A stretch of 13,835 nt of DNA from Sphingomonadales bacterium UBA7473 (GTDB taxonomy: Bacteria > Pseudomonadota > Alphaproteobacteria > Sphingomonadales > Sphingomonadaceae), in assembly GCA_002478575.1 (NCBI GenBank), contig DLOX01000157.1, positions 1-13,835 of the forward strand. The letters are read 5' to 3'. Below the pieces are notes generated by a model that saw only the letters and a list, made by a program, of their open reading frames with translations, was not told where the DNA came from and made no database searches. Of the stretch, positions 1 through 6,735 are shown in pieces (position 1 is the first letter of the stretch; the number at the start of each line of letters is the position of its first letter). The position numbers were made by a program, and so were the translations under genes.

Positions 1-828
1 GATGAAGTTGGGCGTGCCGAACAAAGGCGAATCCTTGGCAGGTTCTGTTTCAAACACGTCAAGTGCCGCGCCACCGACTTGGCCGCTATCGAGTGCGTCC
101 TTCAAAGCGGCTTCATCGATCAACCCGCCACGCGCGCAGTTGATGATGCGCACGCCTTTCTTGGTCTTGGCCAGATTTTCACGGCTGAGGATATTGCGGG
201 TCTGGTCCGTCAGCGGCGTGTGGAGCGTGATGAAGTCAGCGCGGCCAAGCAGACCATCAAGGTCGACCTTCTCTATGCCCATTTCGATGGCACGCTCTGG
301 CGTCAGGAACGGATCGAACGCGACAACCTTCATCTTCAGGCCCAAAGCGCGCGACGCAACGATGGAACCGATGTTACCCGCGCCGATCAGGCCAAGCGTC
401 TTGCCCGTCACTTCAACGCCCATGAAGCCGTTTTTGGGCCAAAGGCCAGCTTGGGTCTGAGCGTTCGCCTCTGGCAATTGACGGGCAAGCGCGAACATCA
501 AGGCAATGGCATGTTCAGCCGTTGTGATCGAGTTGCCGAACGGCGTGTTCATCACGACCACACCCTTGGATGAGGCCGCAGGGATGTCGACATTGTCGAC
601 GCCGATGCCTGCGCGGCCAATGACCTTCAGGTTAGTCGCTGCATCGAGGATCGCTTTGGTCACCTTGGTGGAAGAGCGGATCGCAAGGCCATCATAGTCG
701 CCAATCATTGCGATCAGCTCTTCTGGCGTCTTGCCGGTGATTTCATCCACTTCGCAGCCGCGTTCACGGAAGATGGCTGCTGCATTGGGATCCATTTTGT
801 CGGAAATGAGAACTTTGGGTTTGGTCAT
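1..828 (-). CDS. serA: D-3-phosphoglycerate dehydrogenase, C-terminus cut by window edge
   Basis: Oxidises 3-phosphoglycerate to 3-phosphohydroxypyruvate with NAD+, the first step of serine synthesis in the cytosol. The 276 visible residues cover the N-terminal substrate-binding part and most of the NAD-binding domain; a complete long-form SerA is usually about 525 residues, so roughly half is missing beyond base 1. Seen directly: GRAGIGVDNVD at residues 71-81, the Rossmann motif GAGNIG at 149-154, INCARGG ending at 235 with the catalytic Arg at 233, and ETEP with the catalytic Glu at 262. The 29-residue Arg-Glu spacing fits the family; the catalytic His lies outside the window. The ATG is preceded by GGAGG at 834-838 (minus strand), fixing the start. 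It lies 90 nt downstream of serC on the same strand, with a hairpin pair between them. The family call is secure. Confidence 0.97.
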   Translation of the reverse strand, partial: MTKPKVLISDKMDPNAAAIFRERGCEVDEITGKTPEELIAMIGDYDGLAIRSSTKVTKAILDAATNLKVIGRAGIGVDNVDIPAASSKGVVVMNTPFGNSITTAEHAIALMFALARQLPEANAQTQAGLWPKNGFMGVEVTGKTLGLIGAGNIGSIVASRALGLKMKVVAFDPFLTPERAIEMGIEKVDLDGLLGRADFITLHTPLTDQTRNILSRENLAKTKKGVRIINCARGGLIDEAALKDALDSGQVGGAALDVFETEPAKDSPLFGTPNFI

Positions 829-837
829 TTATGCCTC

Positions 838-916
838 CGTCGCCCCCGCGAAGGCGGGGGCCTGTTTGGACTTACGTAAAACTTGTTCAGGGGCTCCCGC
901 CTTCGCGGGAGCGACG
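838..916. repeat. REP-like pair of inverted hairpins between serC and serA
   Basis: Two perfect 8-bp stems with 4-base loops stand head to head: 842-861 (GCCCCCGC, loop GAAG) and 893-912 (GCTCCCGC, loop CTTC). The outer arms CGTCGCCCCCGC (838-849) and GCGGGAGCGACG (905-916) are also inverted copies with one mismatch, so the whole 79 bp is a symmetric composite like a bacterial interspersed mosaic element. It fills almost all of the gap between the serC stop and the serA ribosome binding site. From general knowledge, CCCGCGAAGGCGGG-type units are dispersed in many sphingomonad and Caulobacter genomes. Effects on mRNA stability or on the serC/serA ratio are inference. Confidence 0.8.
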
Positions 917-918
917 CG

Positions 919-2043
919 CTATTGCTTCAATTCAGCCCAAGCCCAATCGAACCAGGGCCCAAGCGCTTCAACATCAGCGGTATCAACCGTCGCGCCGCAC
1001 CAGATGCGCAGGCCGGCAGGAGCATCGCGATAACCCGCAATGTCATAGGCAGCGCCTTCAGCTTCAAGCAGGCCAGCGAATTTCTTGATGAAGGCTTCAT
1101 CAGCGCCGTCAACGGTCAAGCAGACGGACGTGGTCGAGCGGGTCGCTGCATCTTTCGCCAAATGCCCGAGCCAAGGCCGATCCTCAACGATCTTGCCAAG
1201 CGCTGCAGCATTGGCATTGCTCCGAGCCATCAGGCCTTGCAAGCCACCAACGGACTTGGCCCATTCAAGCGCGAAGATGACATCTTCAACTGCGAGCATC
1301 GAAGGCGTGTTAATCGTCTCGCCCTTGAACACGCCTTCGGCCAAGGCGCCCTTTGAAACGAGGCGGAAGACTTTGGGAAGCGGCCAAGCGGGCGTGTAGC
1401 TTTCAAGCCGCTCAACAGCGCGTGGGCCCAAGATGATGACGCCATGCGCCCCTTCCCCGCCCAGCACTTTCTGCCAGCTGAAGGTGGTCACATCGAGCTT
1501 GTCCCAGGGCATATCATAGGCAAACACAGCCGAGGTCGCGTCGTTGAAGGTCAAGCCTTCGCGTGCATCGCTGATCCAATCGCCATTGGGAACCCGCGCG
1601 CCCGAAGTCGTGCCATTCCAAGTGAAGACCACGTCATTGGTCCAATCAACGGACGCGAGATCAGGGATCTCACCATAAGGCGCGTTCAGCTCCGTGGCGT
1701 TTAATTTCAATTGCTTGTTGACGTCTGTCACCCAGCCTTCGCCAAAGCTTTCCCACGCCATCATGGTGACGGGCTTTGCGCCCAGCATCGTCCACATCGC
1801 CATTTCGATAGCGCCTGTGTCTGATCCGGGAACAATCCCGATCCGATGCGTATCAGGCACTTGCAGCACGTCGCGCATCAAATCGATCGCGAGCTGCAAA
1901 CGTGATTTGCCAATCTTGGCACGGTGAGACCGGCCGAGCGATTCGGTTTGAAGTTTGGTGGCATCCCAGCCCGGCGGCTTTGCACAGGGGCCCGAGGAAA
2001 AATATGGACGCACAGGTTTATGCGTTGGTTTGGTAACAGTCAT
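919..2043 (-). CDS. serC: Phosphoserine aminotransferase, alphaproteobacterial type
   Basis: PLP-dependent transamination of 3-phosphohydroxypyruvate with glutamate to O-phosphoserine, step two of serine synthesis; alphaproteobacterial enzymes are often credited with the matching vitamin B6 step too. The product is 374 residues. It begins with the SSGPCAKPPGW segment typical of this subgroup (residues 16-26), has the SLGRSHRAKIGK segment at 35-46, and the PLP-binding Lys at 192 in SWQKVLGGEGAHG. The reading frame is open to 2127, but ATG at 2043 is preferred: on the minus strand it has AAGGAGA about 8 nt upstream, and the extra 28 residues are not family-like. It is first gene of a serC-serA operon and diverges from the regulator gene starting near 2213. 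No broken motifs are seen. Confidence 0.96.
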   Translation of the reverse strand: MTVTKPTHKPVRPYFSSGPCAKPPGWDATKLQTESLGRSHRAKIGKSRLQLAIDLMRDVLQVPDTHRIGIVPGSDTGAIEMAMWTMLGAKPVTMMAWESFGEGWVTDVNKQLKLNATELNAPYGEIPDLASVDWTNDVVFTWNGTTSGARVPNGDWISDAREGLTFNDATSAVFAYDMPWDKLDVTTFSWQKVLGGEGAHGVIILGPRAVERLESYTPAWPLPKVFRLVSKGALAEGVFKGETINTPSMLAVEDVIFALEWAKSVGGLQGLMARSNANAAALGKIVEDRPWLGHLAKDAATRSTTSVCLTVDGADEAFIKKFAGLLEAEGAAYDIAGYRDAPAGLRIWCGATVDTADVEALGPWFDWAWAELKQ

Positions 2044-2099
2044 GTAAGCGTCTCCTTGCAGAGAGCAGCGCGGCGTTGGGACCGCGTGGCCCGGAGCCG
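2044..2099 (-). promoter_or_regulatory. serC 5' leader with candidate alternative hairpins
   Basis: On the minus strand the serC leader contains CGCGG(8 nt)CCGCG (bases 2069-2086) and a second pairing TCTC-TGCAAG-GAGA (2051-2064) that buries the Shine-Dalgarno sequence. The second stem can be extended by GCG/CGC (2048-2050 with 2069-2071), which would compete with the first stem. A 'serC' leader RNA motif is described in alphaproteobacteria; whether this is a member is not established here. The stems are short, so this is a weak structural call. Confidence 0.35.
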
Positions 2100-2127
2100 C
2101 ACCTAGTGGCGAGCGGTAAATTGTCAA
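2100..2127 (-). promoter_or_regulatory. Possible sigma70-type promoter of serC
   Basis: On the minus strand a perfect TTGACA (-35; bases 2127-2122) is followed after 16 nt by TAGGTG (2105-2100) as a poor -10. Transcription would start near 2093 and give a leader of about 50 nt. The -35 is convincing; the -10 matches the consensus at only two positions, so the call is tentative. Confidence 0.35.
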
Positions 2128-2212
2128 TGAACAATTAGCTCGATCAGCCTTTTCAAGGATGGATGTTGCGTTCTGAAGACAGGGAATATTCTAGCTTAGA
2201 GGCTCAACGGCC

Positions 2213-4441
2213 GTGAACGGGCAACCCAATCGAATGCTTGACACCCAGCCCCCATGCTTTAGCCGAAAATTCGCGGAGTTGCTTATCATCGCATGTACAG
2301 GGATGAAGCGGCGCATGGCCGAAGATGGGGCGTTCAAGGGCACAGATGTTGGATTTGCGGTTGGCCCAGCGCTGACGCGGATTACCTTGTTTGGCGATTT
2401 CGAAGTTCATGCGCCTGATGGTTCGCCCATTCCCATTGCCAATCGCCGCGCCCGTGCCATCCTTGCGATGATCAGCGTTGATCCGGAACGTCTCATTGCG
2501 CGCGAGACGCTGATCAAGCTGCTTTGGCCCGGACGGTTTGAGGCGCAAGCCCGGGCGAGCCTGCGTCAATGTTTGCTTGAGTTAAGCAAGCTGCTGGAAG
2601 CCAGTGGCTGCGCCATCTTGTCTGTTTCGCGCGATCGGGTTGGGTTGATTGCGGACTCTGTCCAAACAGATCTTGGCGATCTGGACCATGCGTTGACCGT
2701 CGGTGACGTGGAGCTCGCAAAGAGCGTGCTTCATGCAATTGGCGTGAAGCCCTTGCTGGATCAAATGCATATCAGCGATGGGTTTGATGCTTGGGTCAAG
2801 TCGGCCCGAGAAGAATGCGATGGCCGGATCAGCGCCAAGATTGCAGACGCGGCAGCGGTGCTCCAACGGGCAGGAAAGAAAGCCACTGCTGCGAAACTAG
2901 ACGAAGCGTGGTCCATTCGAGAAAAGCCGAAGGGATTGGCGGCGCCCCCTGCCCCCTTGGTCCAAGAGCGGACGCGGATCGCGGTCCTCCCTTTCCACGC
3001 CATTGGCGCAGGCGATGGCAGCGATTATTTTGCCGACGGGATTGTGGACGAGCTAATTTCGACGCTTGGCCAAGTGCCGCAATTGTTGATCGCTGGGCGG
3101 ACATCCTCCTTCCATTTCCGTGATTCAAAACTGCCGCCGCCTGAGATTGCGAGCGCTCTGGGCGTCTCCCACCTCATCGAAGGTTCGGTCCAACGCCAAG
3201 GGGAACGCGTCCGCATTCATATCCGCTTGATCGACGGGGAAAACGGATTTGAGCTTTCCGGCCAGCGGTTTGATGGAACGCTCGACGATGTGTTCGCGCT
3301 TCAAGAAACCGTGGCTCAGGCAGTGACGGCTGCTATCGGCACGGCGCTGGGTGTCGCCATGCAACCCCCGCTGGTCCATGGACTGACACATAGCCATGAA
3401 GCCTATGACCTCTATCTCCAGAGCAGGGCGCTCAGCTACAACATGTTTGGAAACGGTGCGCTCGATTCTGCGGTCAAGTTGCTGGACATGGCCGTAGCGC
3501 TCGATCCAGATTTTGCCGAGGCATGGCTTTTGAAAGGCGAAGTTCACCAGCTGATCGCCATTTACACGGCTTGCCTTGATCGCCCGGCACAGTCGGCACA
3601 GATGGCAGAAAGCGTCGAGCGCGCGCTGGCGATCAACCCCAACCTGGGCCAAGCTTATTCGTTGCTCGGTTTTCACCAAATGGTGAACAATGATTTTGTT
3701 GGCGGACTGGACCTTGCTTTCAAAGGATATCAACTGGAGCCGAATAATCCACAGGTCGCGATGCGACTGGGCTCGTATCTGATATTCTGCGGACTAACCG
3801 AAAATGGTATGCGGTATGTAGAGGAAGCCCTTGCGCAAGACCCAGTCGATGGCCGCAAATATCTGCTGCGCGGTTGCGGGCATTTCAATCGGGGCAACAT
3901 TGATGCCGCAGTTACAGATCTTCAGCGTTCGGTCGATCTGGGCTTTCCGTCCATACCTCTAGCGGTGGTCACGGCGGCCAAGGGCCAGCATGCGCTTGCG
4001 GTCGAGCTCTATATGCAAACCCGACTGTTGATGAACAAATCGATTTTTCCGCCTGCCGGGACCACGCCGATGACGCCGGAGGTGATGGACGCCTATTGGC
4101 TGGTCGCGGCCAAGGGGGTGTGCAGCGGGGTGTCCGAGGACCGCGAAACTTACTGCCGCACGCTCGATTTTGTGCACATGACGATGTACGATAAGGGCGA
4201 TATGTCGATTGCCGCACCCGCCGTGTTCATGGGTTATATCGACATGTTGTTCAAAACGCTGGGGGAAAAGATTTCTCCGCCCAACATCACGGCGCTCATG
4301 TACATCTGGGCCGATGTCGACCCGATCCGCCAGATTTGGCAGCATGAAGAATTTATACCTTTTGCGCAAAGGATCGGCATGGCGGCAGCGTGGGACAAAT
4401 ATGGTTGGCCAGACTTGCTCCCGGTGCCGAGCAATCGCTGA
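2213..4441 (+). CDS. Winged-helix / TolB-like / TPR regulator
   Basis: Predicted cytoplasmic transcription regulator. Numbered from the GTG at 2213 (742 aa): residues 55-150 form an OmpR/SARP-type winged helix (LTRITLFGDFEV strand start, then NRRARAILAMI and the LIKLLWPG and ARASLRQCLLEL helices); 153-230 resemble the helical part that follows it in BTAD proteins; 253-377 are a TolB/FlgO-like domain (RIAVLPF, DYFADGIVDELISTL, IEGSVQ, QETVAQAV); 395-590 carry TPR-like helices (AVALDPDFAEAWL, ALAINPNLGQAYS). The roughly 150 C-terminal residues match nothing I recognise. No convincing transmembrane segment lies between the DNA-binding and TolB parts, unlike CadC-type relatives. The start is uncertain: ATG at 2234, 2303 or 2315 would all keep every domain, and none has a clear ribosome site. 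The ligand and targets are unknown; the two exported-protein genes downstream on the same strand are the obvious candidates. Confidence 0.85.
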   Translation: MNGQPNRMLDTQPPCFSRKFAELLIIACTGMKRRMAEDGAFKGTDVGFAVGPALTRITLFGDFEVHAPDGSPIPIANRRARAILAMISVDPERLIARETLIKLLWPGRFEAQARASLRQCLLELSKLLEASGCAILSVSRDRVGLIADSVQTDLGDLDHALTVGDVELAKSVLHAIGVKPLLDQMHISDGFDAWVKSAREECDGRISAKIADAAAVLQRAGKKATAAKLDEAWSIREKPKGLAAPPAPLVQERTRIAVLPFHAIGAGDGSDYFADGIVDELISTLGQVPQLLIAGRTSSFHFRDSKLPPPEIASALGVSHLIEGSVQRQGERVRIHIRLIDGENGFELSGQRFDGTLDDVFALQETVAQAVTAAIGTALGVAMQPPLVHGLTHSHEAYDLYLQSRALSYNMFGNGALDSAVKLLDMAVALDPDFAEAWLLKGEVHQLIAIYTACLDRPAQSAQMAESVERALAINPNLGQAYSLLGFHQMVNNDFVGGLDLAFKGYQLEPNNPQVAMRLGSYLIFCGLTENGMRYVEEALAQDPVDGRKYLLRGCGHFNRGNIDAAVTDLQRSVDLGFPSIPLAVVTAAKGQHALAVELYMQTRLLMNKSIFPPAGTTPMTPEVMDAYWLVAAKGVCSGVSEDRETYCRTLDFVHMTMYDKGDMSIAAPAVFMGYIDMLFKTLGEKISPPNITALMYIWADVDPIRQIWQHEEFIPFAQRIGMAAAWDKYGWPDLLPVPSNR

Positions 4442-4486
4442 TTGACGCTTTATTGACGCTTTATTGACGGCCCGGCGGATTGACGG
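4441..4486 (+). repeat. ATTGACG heptamer direct repeats, 11-bp period
   Basis: ATTGACG occurs at 4441, 4452, 4463 and 4479. The first three are in exact 11-bp register, each pair separated by CTTT, and the last two copies extend to ATTGACGG. The array starts on the last base of the regulator's stop codon and lies about 200 bp upstream of the next gene. Heptamer direct repeats with 4-bp spacers (11-bp period) are the known site layout of SARP-type winged helices, the fold seen at the N-terminus of the adjacent regulator. Each copy also contains TTGACG, similar to a -35 box. An operator role is inference; replication slippage could also make such an array. Confidence 0.6.
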
Positions 4487-4687
4487 CTGACGCCACGTAA
4501 ACGCAATATCTCACTCAAGGATCGCAGACAATTTGAACAGCACAAGGCAGGGCGGAAAAGCCCGTTTCTGCCGCCAAGAAAGCTGTGTCTGCGCAGATGG
4601 AGATGCTCGATGAGCAGACCCATCACATCCTAGAAACTTTGTGAAAGCTGCCTCGTGGGGAGGGAGCATATGAAGTGGAGAGAGACA
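4487..4687 (+). other. Non-coding upstream region of the first exported-protein gene
   Basis: About 200 bp with no supportable gene. It holds a 10-bp palindrome TCTGCGCAGA (4588-4597), a short hairpin TGCTC-GAT-GAGCA (4604-4616) and a nested GC-rich stem around 4546-4572. A possible weak promoter is TTGACG (4480-4485), 18 nt, CAATAT (4504-4509). Near the end, GGGAGG (4659-4664) precedes an in-frame ATG at 4670, and GGAGAGAG precedes the preferred ATG at 4688. Confidence 0.4.
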
Positions 4688-5134
4688 ATGAAAAGCATGA
4701 AGAAAATGATGATTGGCACCGCAATGATGGTTGCCGCTGCGCTGACGGCGCCTGCGATGGCGCAAGAGTCGAGCTATAAATATGGCAGCGTCTGGGAAAC
4801 CAGCCGGATCAAGATCATGCCCGGCCAGTTCGAAAATTACATGGATTGGCTTTCCAAAAACTGGAAGCGCAATCAGGAAGCCCTGAAGGCCGATGGGATG
4901 GTCATCGATTACCATGTTCTTGCCGTCAATGATCGCCGCCAGGATGAACCGCATCTGATCCTGATCATCGAATATAAGGATTATATGACCACTGCTCAGC
5001 TCGAAGCGATGCAGAAGAGAGTCAACGCGTTGATGGCGCAAGACAATCGCAGCGGATCGACAGCCAATGCTGCCCGCGGCGCAATGCGCGAGCAAATGGG
5101 CTCTACCCAATATCAAGAATTGATCCTGAAGTAA
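4688..5134 (+). CDS. Small exported protein of unknown function
   Basis: 148-residue protein with a clear Sec signal peptide: MKSMKKMM, a hydrophobic stretch IGTAMMVAAALTAPAMA, and cleavage after residue 25 before QES. The mature part (about 123 aa) starts with the strand VWETSRIKIMPGQFENYMDWL and later has HLILIIEYKDYMT; this alternation resembles dimeric alpha/beta-barrel (NIPSNAP/ABM-like) proteins, but I do not assign a family. There are no cysteines after the signal. The ATG at 4688 is chosen because GGAGAGAGACA precedes it, almost the same context as the urcA start, and it gives an ordinary signal length. ATG at 4670, with its own good ribosome site, is an alternative that adds six residues. 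The 3' end of the gene lies inside the first copy of a ~70-bp structured repeat. It is likely periplasmic. Confidence 0.75.
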   Translation: MKSMKKMMIGTAMMVAAALTAPAMAQESSYKYGSVWETSRIKIMPGQFENYMDWLSKNWKRNQEALKADGMVIDYHVLAVNDRRQDEPHLILIIEYKDYMTTAQLEAMQKRVNALMAQDNRSGSTANAARGAMREQMGSTQYQELILK

Positions 5135-5189
5135 GCGACCCACTTCTTGATCAGAACGGGCGACGCATCATCCCTGCGTCGCCTGTTCA
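5120..5189 (+). repeat. Structured direct repeat, copy 1 (overlaps the gene end)
   Basis: This 70-bp stretch matches 5560-5632 over nearly its full length: TTGATCCTG, GCGACC, a T-rich segment, GATCAGAAC, and an arm-loop-arm unit ending CCTGCGTCGCCTGTTCA. It can fold into two hairpins in a row: 5121-5131 with 5143-5153 (9 of 11 pairs), and 5154-5188. It begins inside the last codons of the exported-protein gene and spans its stop codon. Confidence 0.75.
5154..5188 (+). terminator. Strong hairpin after the exported-protein gene
   Basis: GAAC, a G-T wobble, then GGCGACGCA, the 7-nt loop TCATCCC, and the exact complement TGCGTCGCC followed by T and GTTC: a 14-bp stem with one wobble. It starts 20 nt after the stop codon, as expected of a terminator, but there is no run of T after it, so it may instead stabilise the 3' end of the mRNA. 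Confidence 0.55.
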
Positions 5190-5247
5190 GCCAAGGCTCG
5201 CATCTGGCCTTTTCCATCCCAACAGATGCAAAAATGGAGAGACAGAC

Positions 5248-5550
5248 ATGACCTTTTTCAAGACACTTGCCGTTGCGACGGCGCTTATCACTACATCGAT
5301 TTCAACCGCGGCAATTGCCGAAGAGAAATCGATCGAAGTGCGCTATTCAGATTTGGACTTATCCACCGCCAAGGGGCAGAAAGTCCTCCAATCCCGCGTA
5401 GCCCGAGCCGCAAAACTCGTTTGCGGTGATCGTTCTGGGCAAATGCCGCTTTGGGAACAAACAGCCATTTCAAACTGCACGGCAAAGGCAAAAGGCGAAG
5501 CGCTTGCTTCGTTCAAAGCAGGAAGTCCAATCCAGCTCGCAGCCCGCTGA
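5248..5550 (+). CDS. UrcA family exported protein
   Basis: 100-residue protein with a Sec signal (MTFFKTLAVATALITTSIS..., cleavage likely after AIA, residue 24). The mature part has the UrcA pattern: a strand VRYSDLDLSTAKG at 31-43, a helix LQSRVARAAKLVCG ending in Cys59, and a second cysteine at 77 in SNCTAKAKGEAL. The two cysteines could form a disulfide in the periplasm. UrcA proteins are common, often multicopy, in Sphingomonadales and Caulobacterales, and I know of no biochemical function. The ATG at 5248 has GGAGAGA upstream and its start context closely resembles that of the preceding gene. The gene lies between the two copies of the 70-bp repeat and converges with the porin gene. Confidence 0.88.
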   Translation: MTFFKTLAVATALITTSISTAAIAEEKSIEVRYSDLDLSTAKGQKVLQSRVARAAKLVCGDRSGQMPLWEQTAISNCTAKAKGEALASFKAGSPIQLAAR

Positions 5551-5559
5551 GCACCCGAG

Positions 5560-5632
5560 TTGATCCTGGGATACGCGACCTATTTTTTCAGGATCAGAAC
5601 AGGCGGCGCACCATCCCTGCGTCGCCTGTTCA
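5560..5632 (+). repeat. Structured direct repeat, copy 2 (downstream of urcA)
   Basis: Second copy of the repeat at 5120-5189, about 440 bp away and entirely non-coding. It folds into TGATCCTG/CAGGATCA (5561-5568 with 5589-5596, 8 perfect pairs) followed by the hairpin 5597-5631. Two positions unpaired in copy 1 (5126/5148 and 5127/5147) are paired here, and the lower stem has A-T where copy 1 has a G-T wobble, so pairing is kept although bases differ. Confidence 0.75.
5597..5631. terminator. Hairpin between convergent urcA and porin genes
   Basis: GAACAGGCGGCGCA, loop CCATCCC, TGCGTCGCCTGTTC: a 14-bp stem with one G-T wobble. It lies 46 nt after the urcA stop and 26 nt after the porin stop on the other strand, so it could end transcripts from both sides. 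A short T run (CCTTTTC) follows on the plus strand a few bases later. Confidence 0.6.
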
Positions 5633-5657
5633 ACCTTTTCAGGGCCGGTGCTGAGGT

Positions 5658-6704
5658 TCATATTTTCAGCTGCAGCTCAAACATCGCGATCACGCCTTTC
5701 TCAGGCAGTCGCTCCATGCGCTTCTCACGAAACCGGACAAGGTCTGACCGCAGTTGAATATTGGGCGTGAGGGAGAAAAAGCCACCTAGACCCAGCAGAA
5801 AGTTCTGGCGATCAGATGACTGCGTGACGGCGCTGCTGCCAGAGACGCCCCAGCCCTCTTCCACCCAAGCGACGCCTCCATTCACTTCCCATTGATTGAA
5901 CCCCTCCTCCAGCCGATTGCTGTCTCCTCGCTGCACATAGGCGCCGCCAATCCGAAGCGCCCCTCGCCGCGCTTTCGCACCAATGCTCCAGCTATCAAGC
6001 TTCGCTCTGGTCGTTGCCGGATCTGCCTTGCCAAATGCGTATCCGCCACTGATGCCCAGTTTCCAACCACCCAGGGACCGGTCAATCTGAACCCCAAGTT
6101 CAATGGCATCGCGAACCAAAGTGCGCGATCTGGGGTCCGTTGCTTTGCTATTCTGTTGAAACTTGGGGGACCAGGACATACCTGCCCGCACGCCGCGCAC
6201 CTCGGGCGAGACATAGATGAGCTTGAACGAGTCCTTGGTATCCAATGGCTTCAAGAGCGCTTGCGAACCGGCATAGCGCGAAAAATCGCCCCTTATCTGG
6301 CCAAGCGCGATGGTCGGCGCTGCATAGGATAATGTGTCGGCAGGGCCATCCTGCTTTCCCACTTCCACCCGGCCAAATTTTGTGGCCATGAAGCCGTAAA
6401 TCTCTCCAGTCTCAAGCGCCTCGGTGTCGCGATCTCGGTTCGCAAACTCAATCTTCACGCCAAGCTCCACGTTGGAAGGCAAGCGCCATTCCGCATCCAA
6501 GCGAGCGAAGAATTCAAATTCCCGTTCAAGTTCAGTGGACGCTTGGACGTCAACCACCGCCGCTTGGACCGCGGCGGCGATCGAAAGCCGAGCCTTAAAC
6601 TCACCTGACTCGATCTGCAGCTTAGGGATTTGCGCGGCGGCTGGCGATCCAGCCAGCACCGCCACAGCCGCAAAAGTCGCACATATTAGACGCTCTGCAG
6701 TCAT
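5658..6704 (-). CDS. Porin-like outer-membrane beta-barrel protein
   Basis: 348 residues from ATG at 6704, with a signal peptide MTAERLICATFAAVAVLAGSPAAA cut before QIPK (about residue 24). The mature chain is alternating polar/apolar strands typical of gram-negative porins (Porin_4/OmpC-like): YGFMATKFGRVEVGKQDGPAD, SFKLIYVSPEVRGVRAGMSWSP, WKLGISGGYAFGKA, ALRIGGAYVQRGDSN, then a final strand GVIAMFELQLKI. It ends in Ile, not the usual terminal Phe. A longer open frame reaches 6818 but would overlap the hydrolase gene and spoil the signal peptide. No good ribosome site precedes 6704, so the start rests on the signal peptide and translation may be coupled to the hydrolase gene 31 nt upstream. 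It is the last gene of the operon beginning at 9541. Substrate unknown. Confidence 0.82.
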   Translation of the reverse strand: MTAERLICATFAAVAVLAGSPAAAQIPKLQIESGEFKARLSIAAAVQAAVVDVQASTELEREFEFFARLDAEWRLPSNVELGVKIEFANRDRDTEALETGEIYGFMATKFGRVEVGKQDGPADTLSYAAPTIALGQIRGDFSRYAGSQALLKPLDTKDSFKLIYVSPEVRGVRAGMSWSPKFQQNSKATDPRSRTLVRDAIELGVQIDRSLGGWKLGISGGYAFGKADPATTRAKLDSWSIGAKARRGALRIGGAYVQRGDSNRLEEGFNQWEVNGGVAWVEEGWGVSGSSAVTQSSDRQNFLLGLGGFFSLTPNIQLRSDLVRFREKRMERLPEKGVIAMFELQLKI

Positions 6705-6735
6705 CGAGGTTCGCCGAAGCTGGGCAAGCTGTCGT

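Noticed and set aside
3125..3733. Minus-strand open frame of 202 codons inside the regulator
   Set aside because: It is opposite the TolB/TPR coding region, whose motifs are clear on the plus strand.
4441..4486. Short repeats considered as a CRISPR remnant
   Set aside because: The units are 7-11 bp with 4-bp spacers, far from CRISPR repeat and spacer lengths, and no cas gene is present.
4511..5143. Minus-strand open frame of 210 codons
   Set aside because: Antisense to the exported-protein gene, which has a signal peptide and ribosome site; the minus frame has no recognisable domain.
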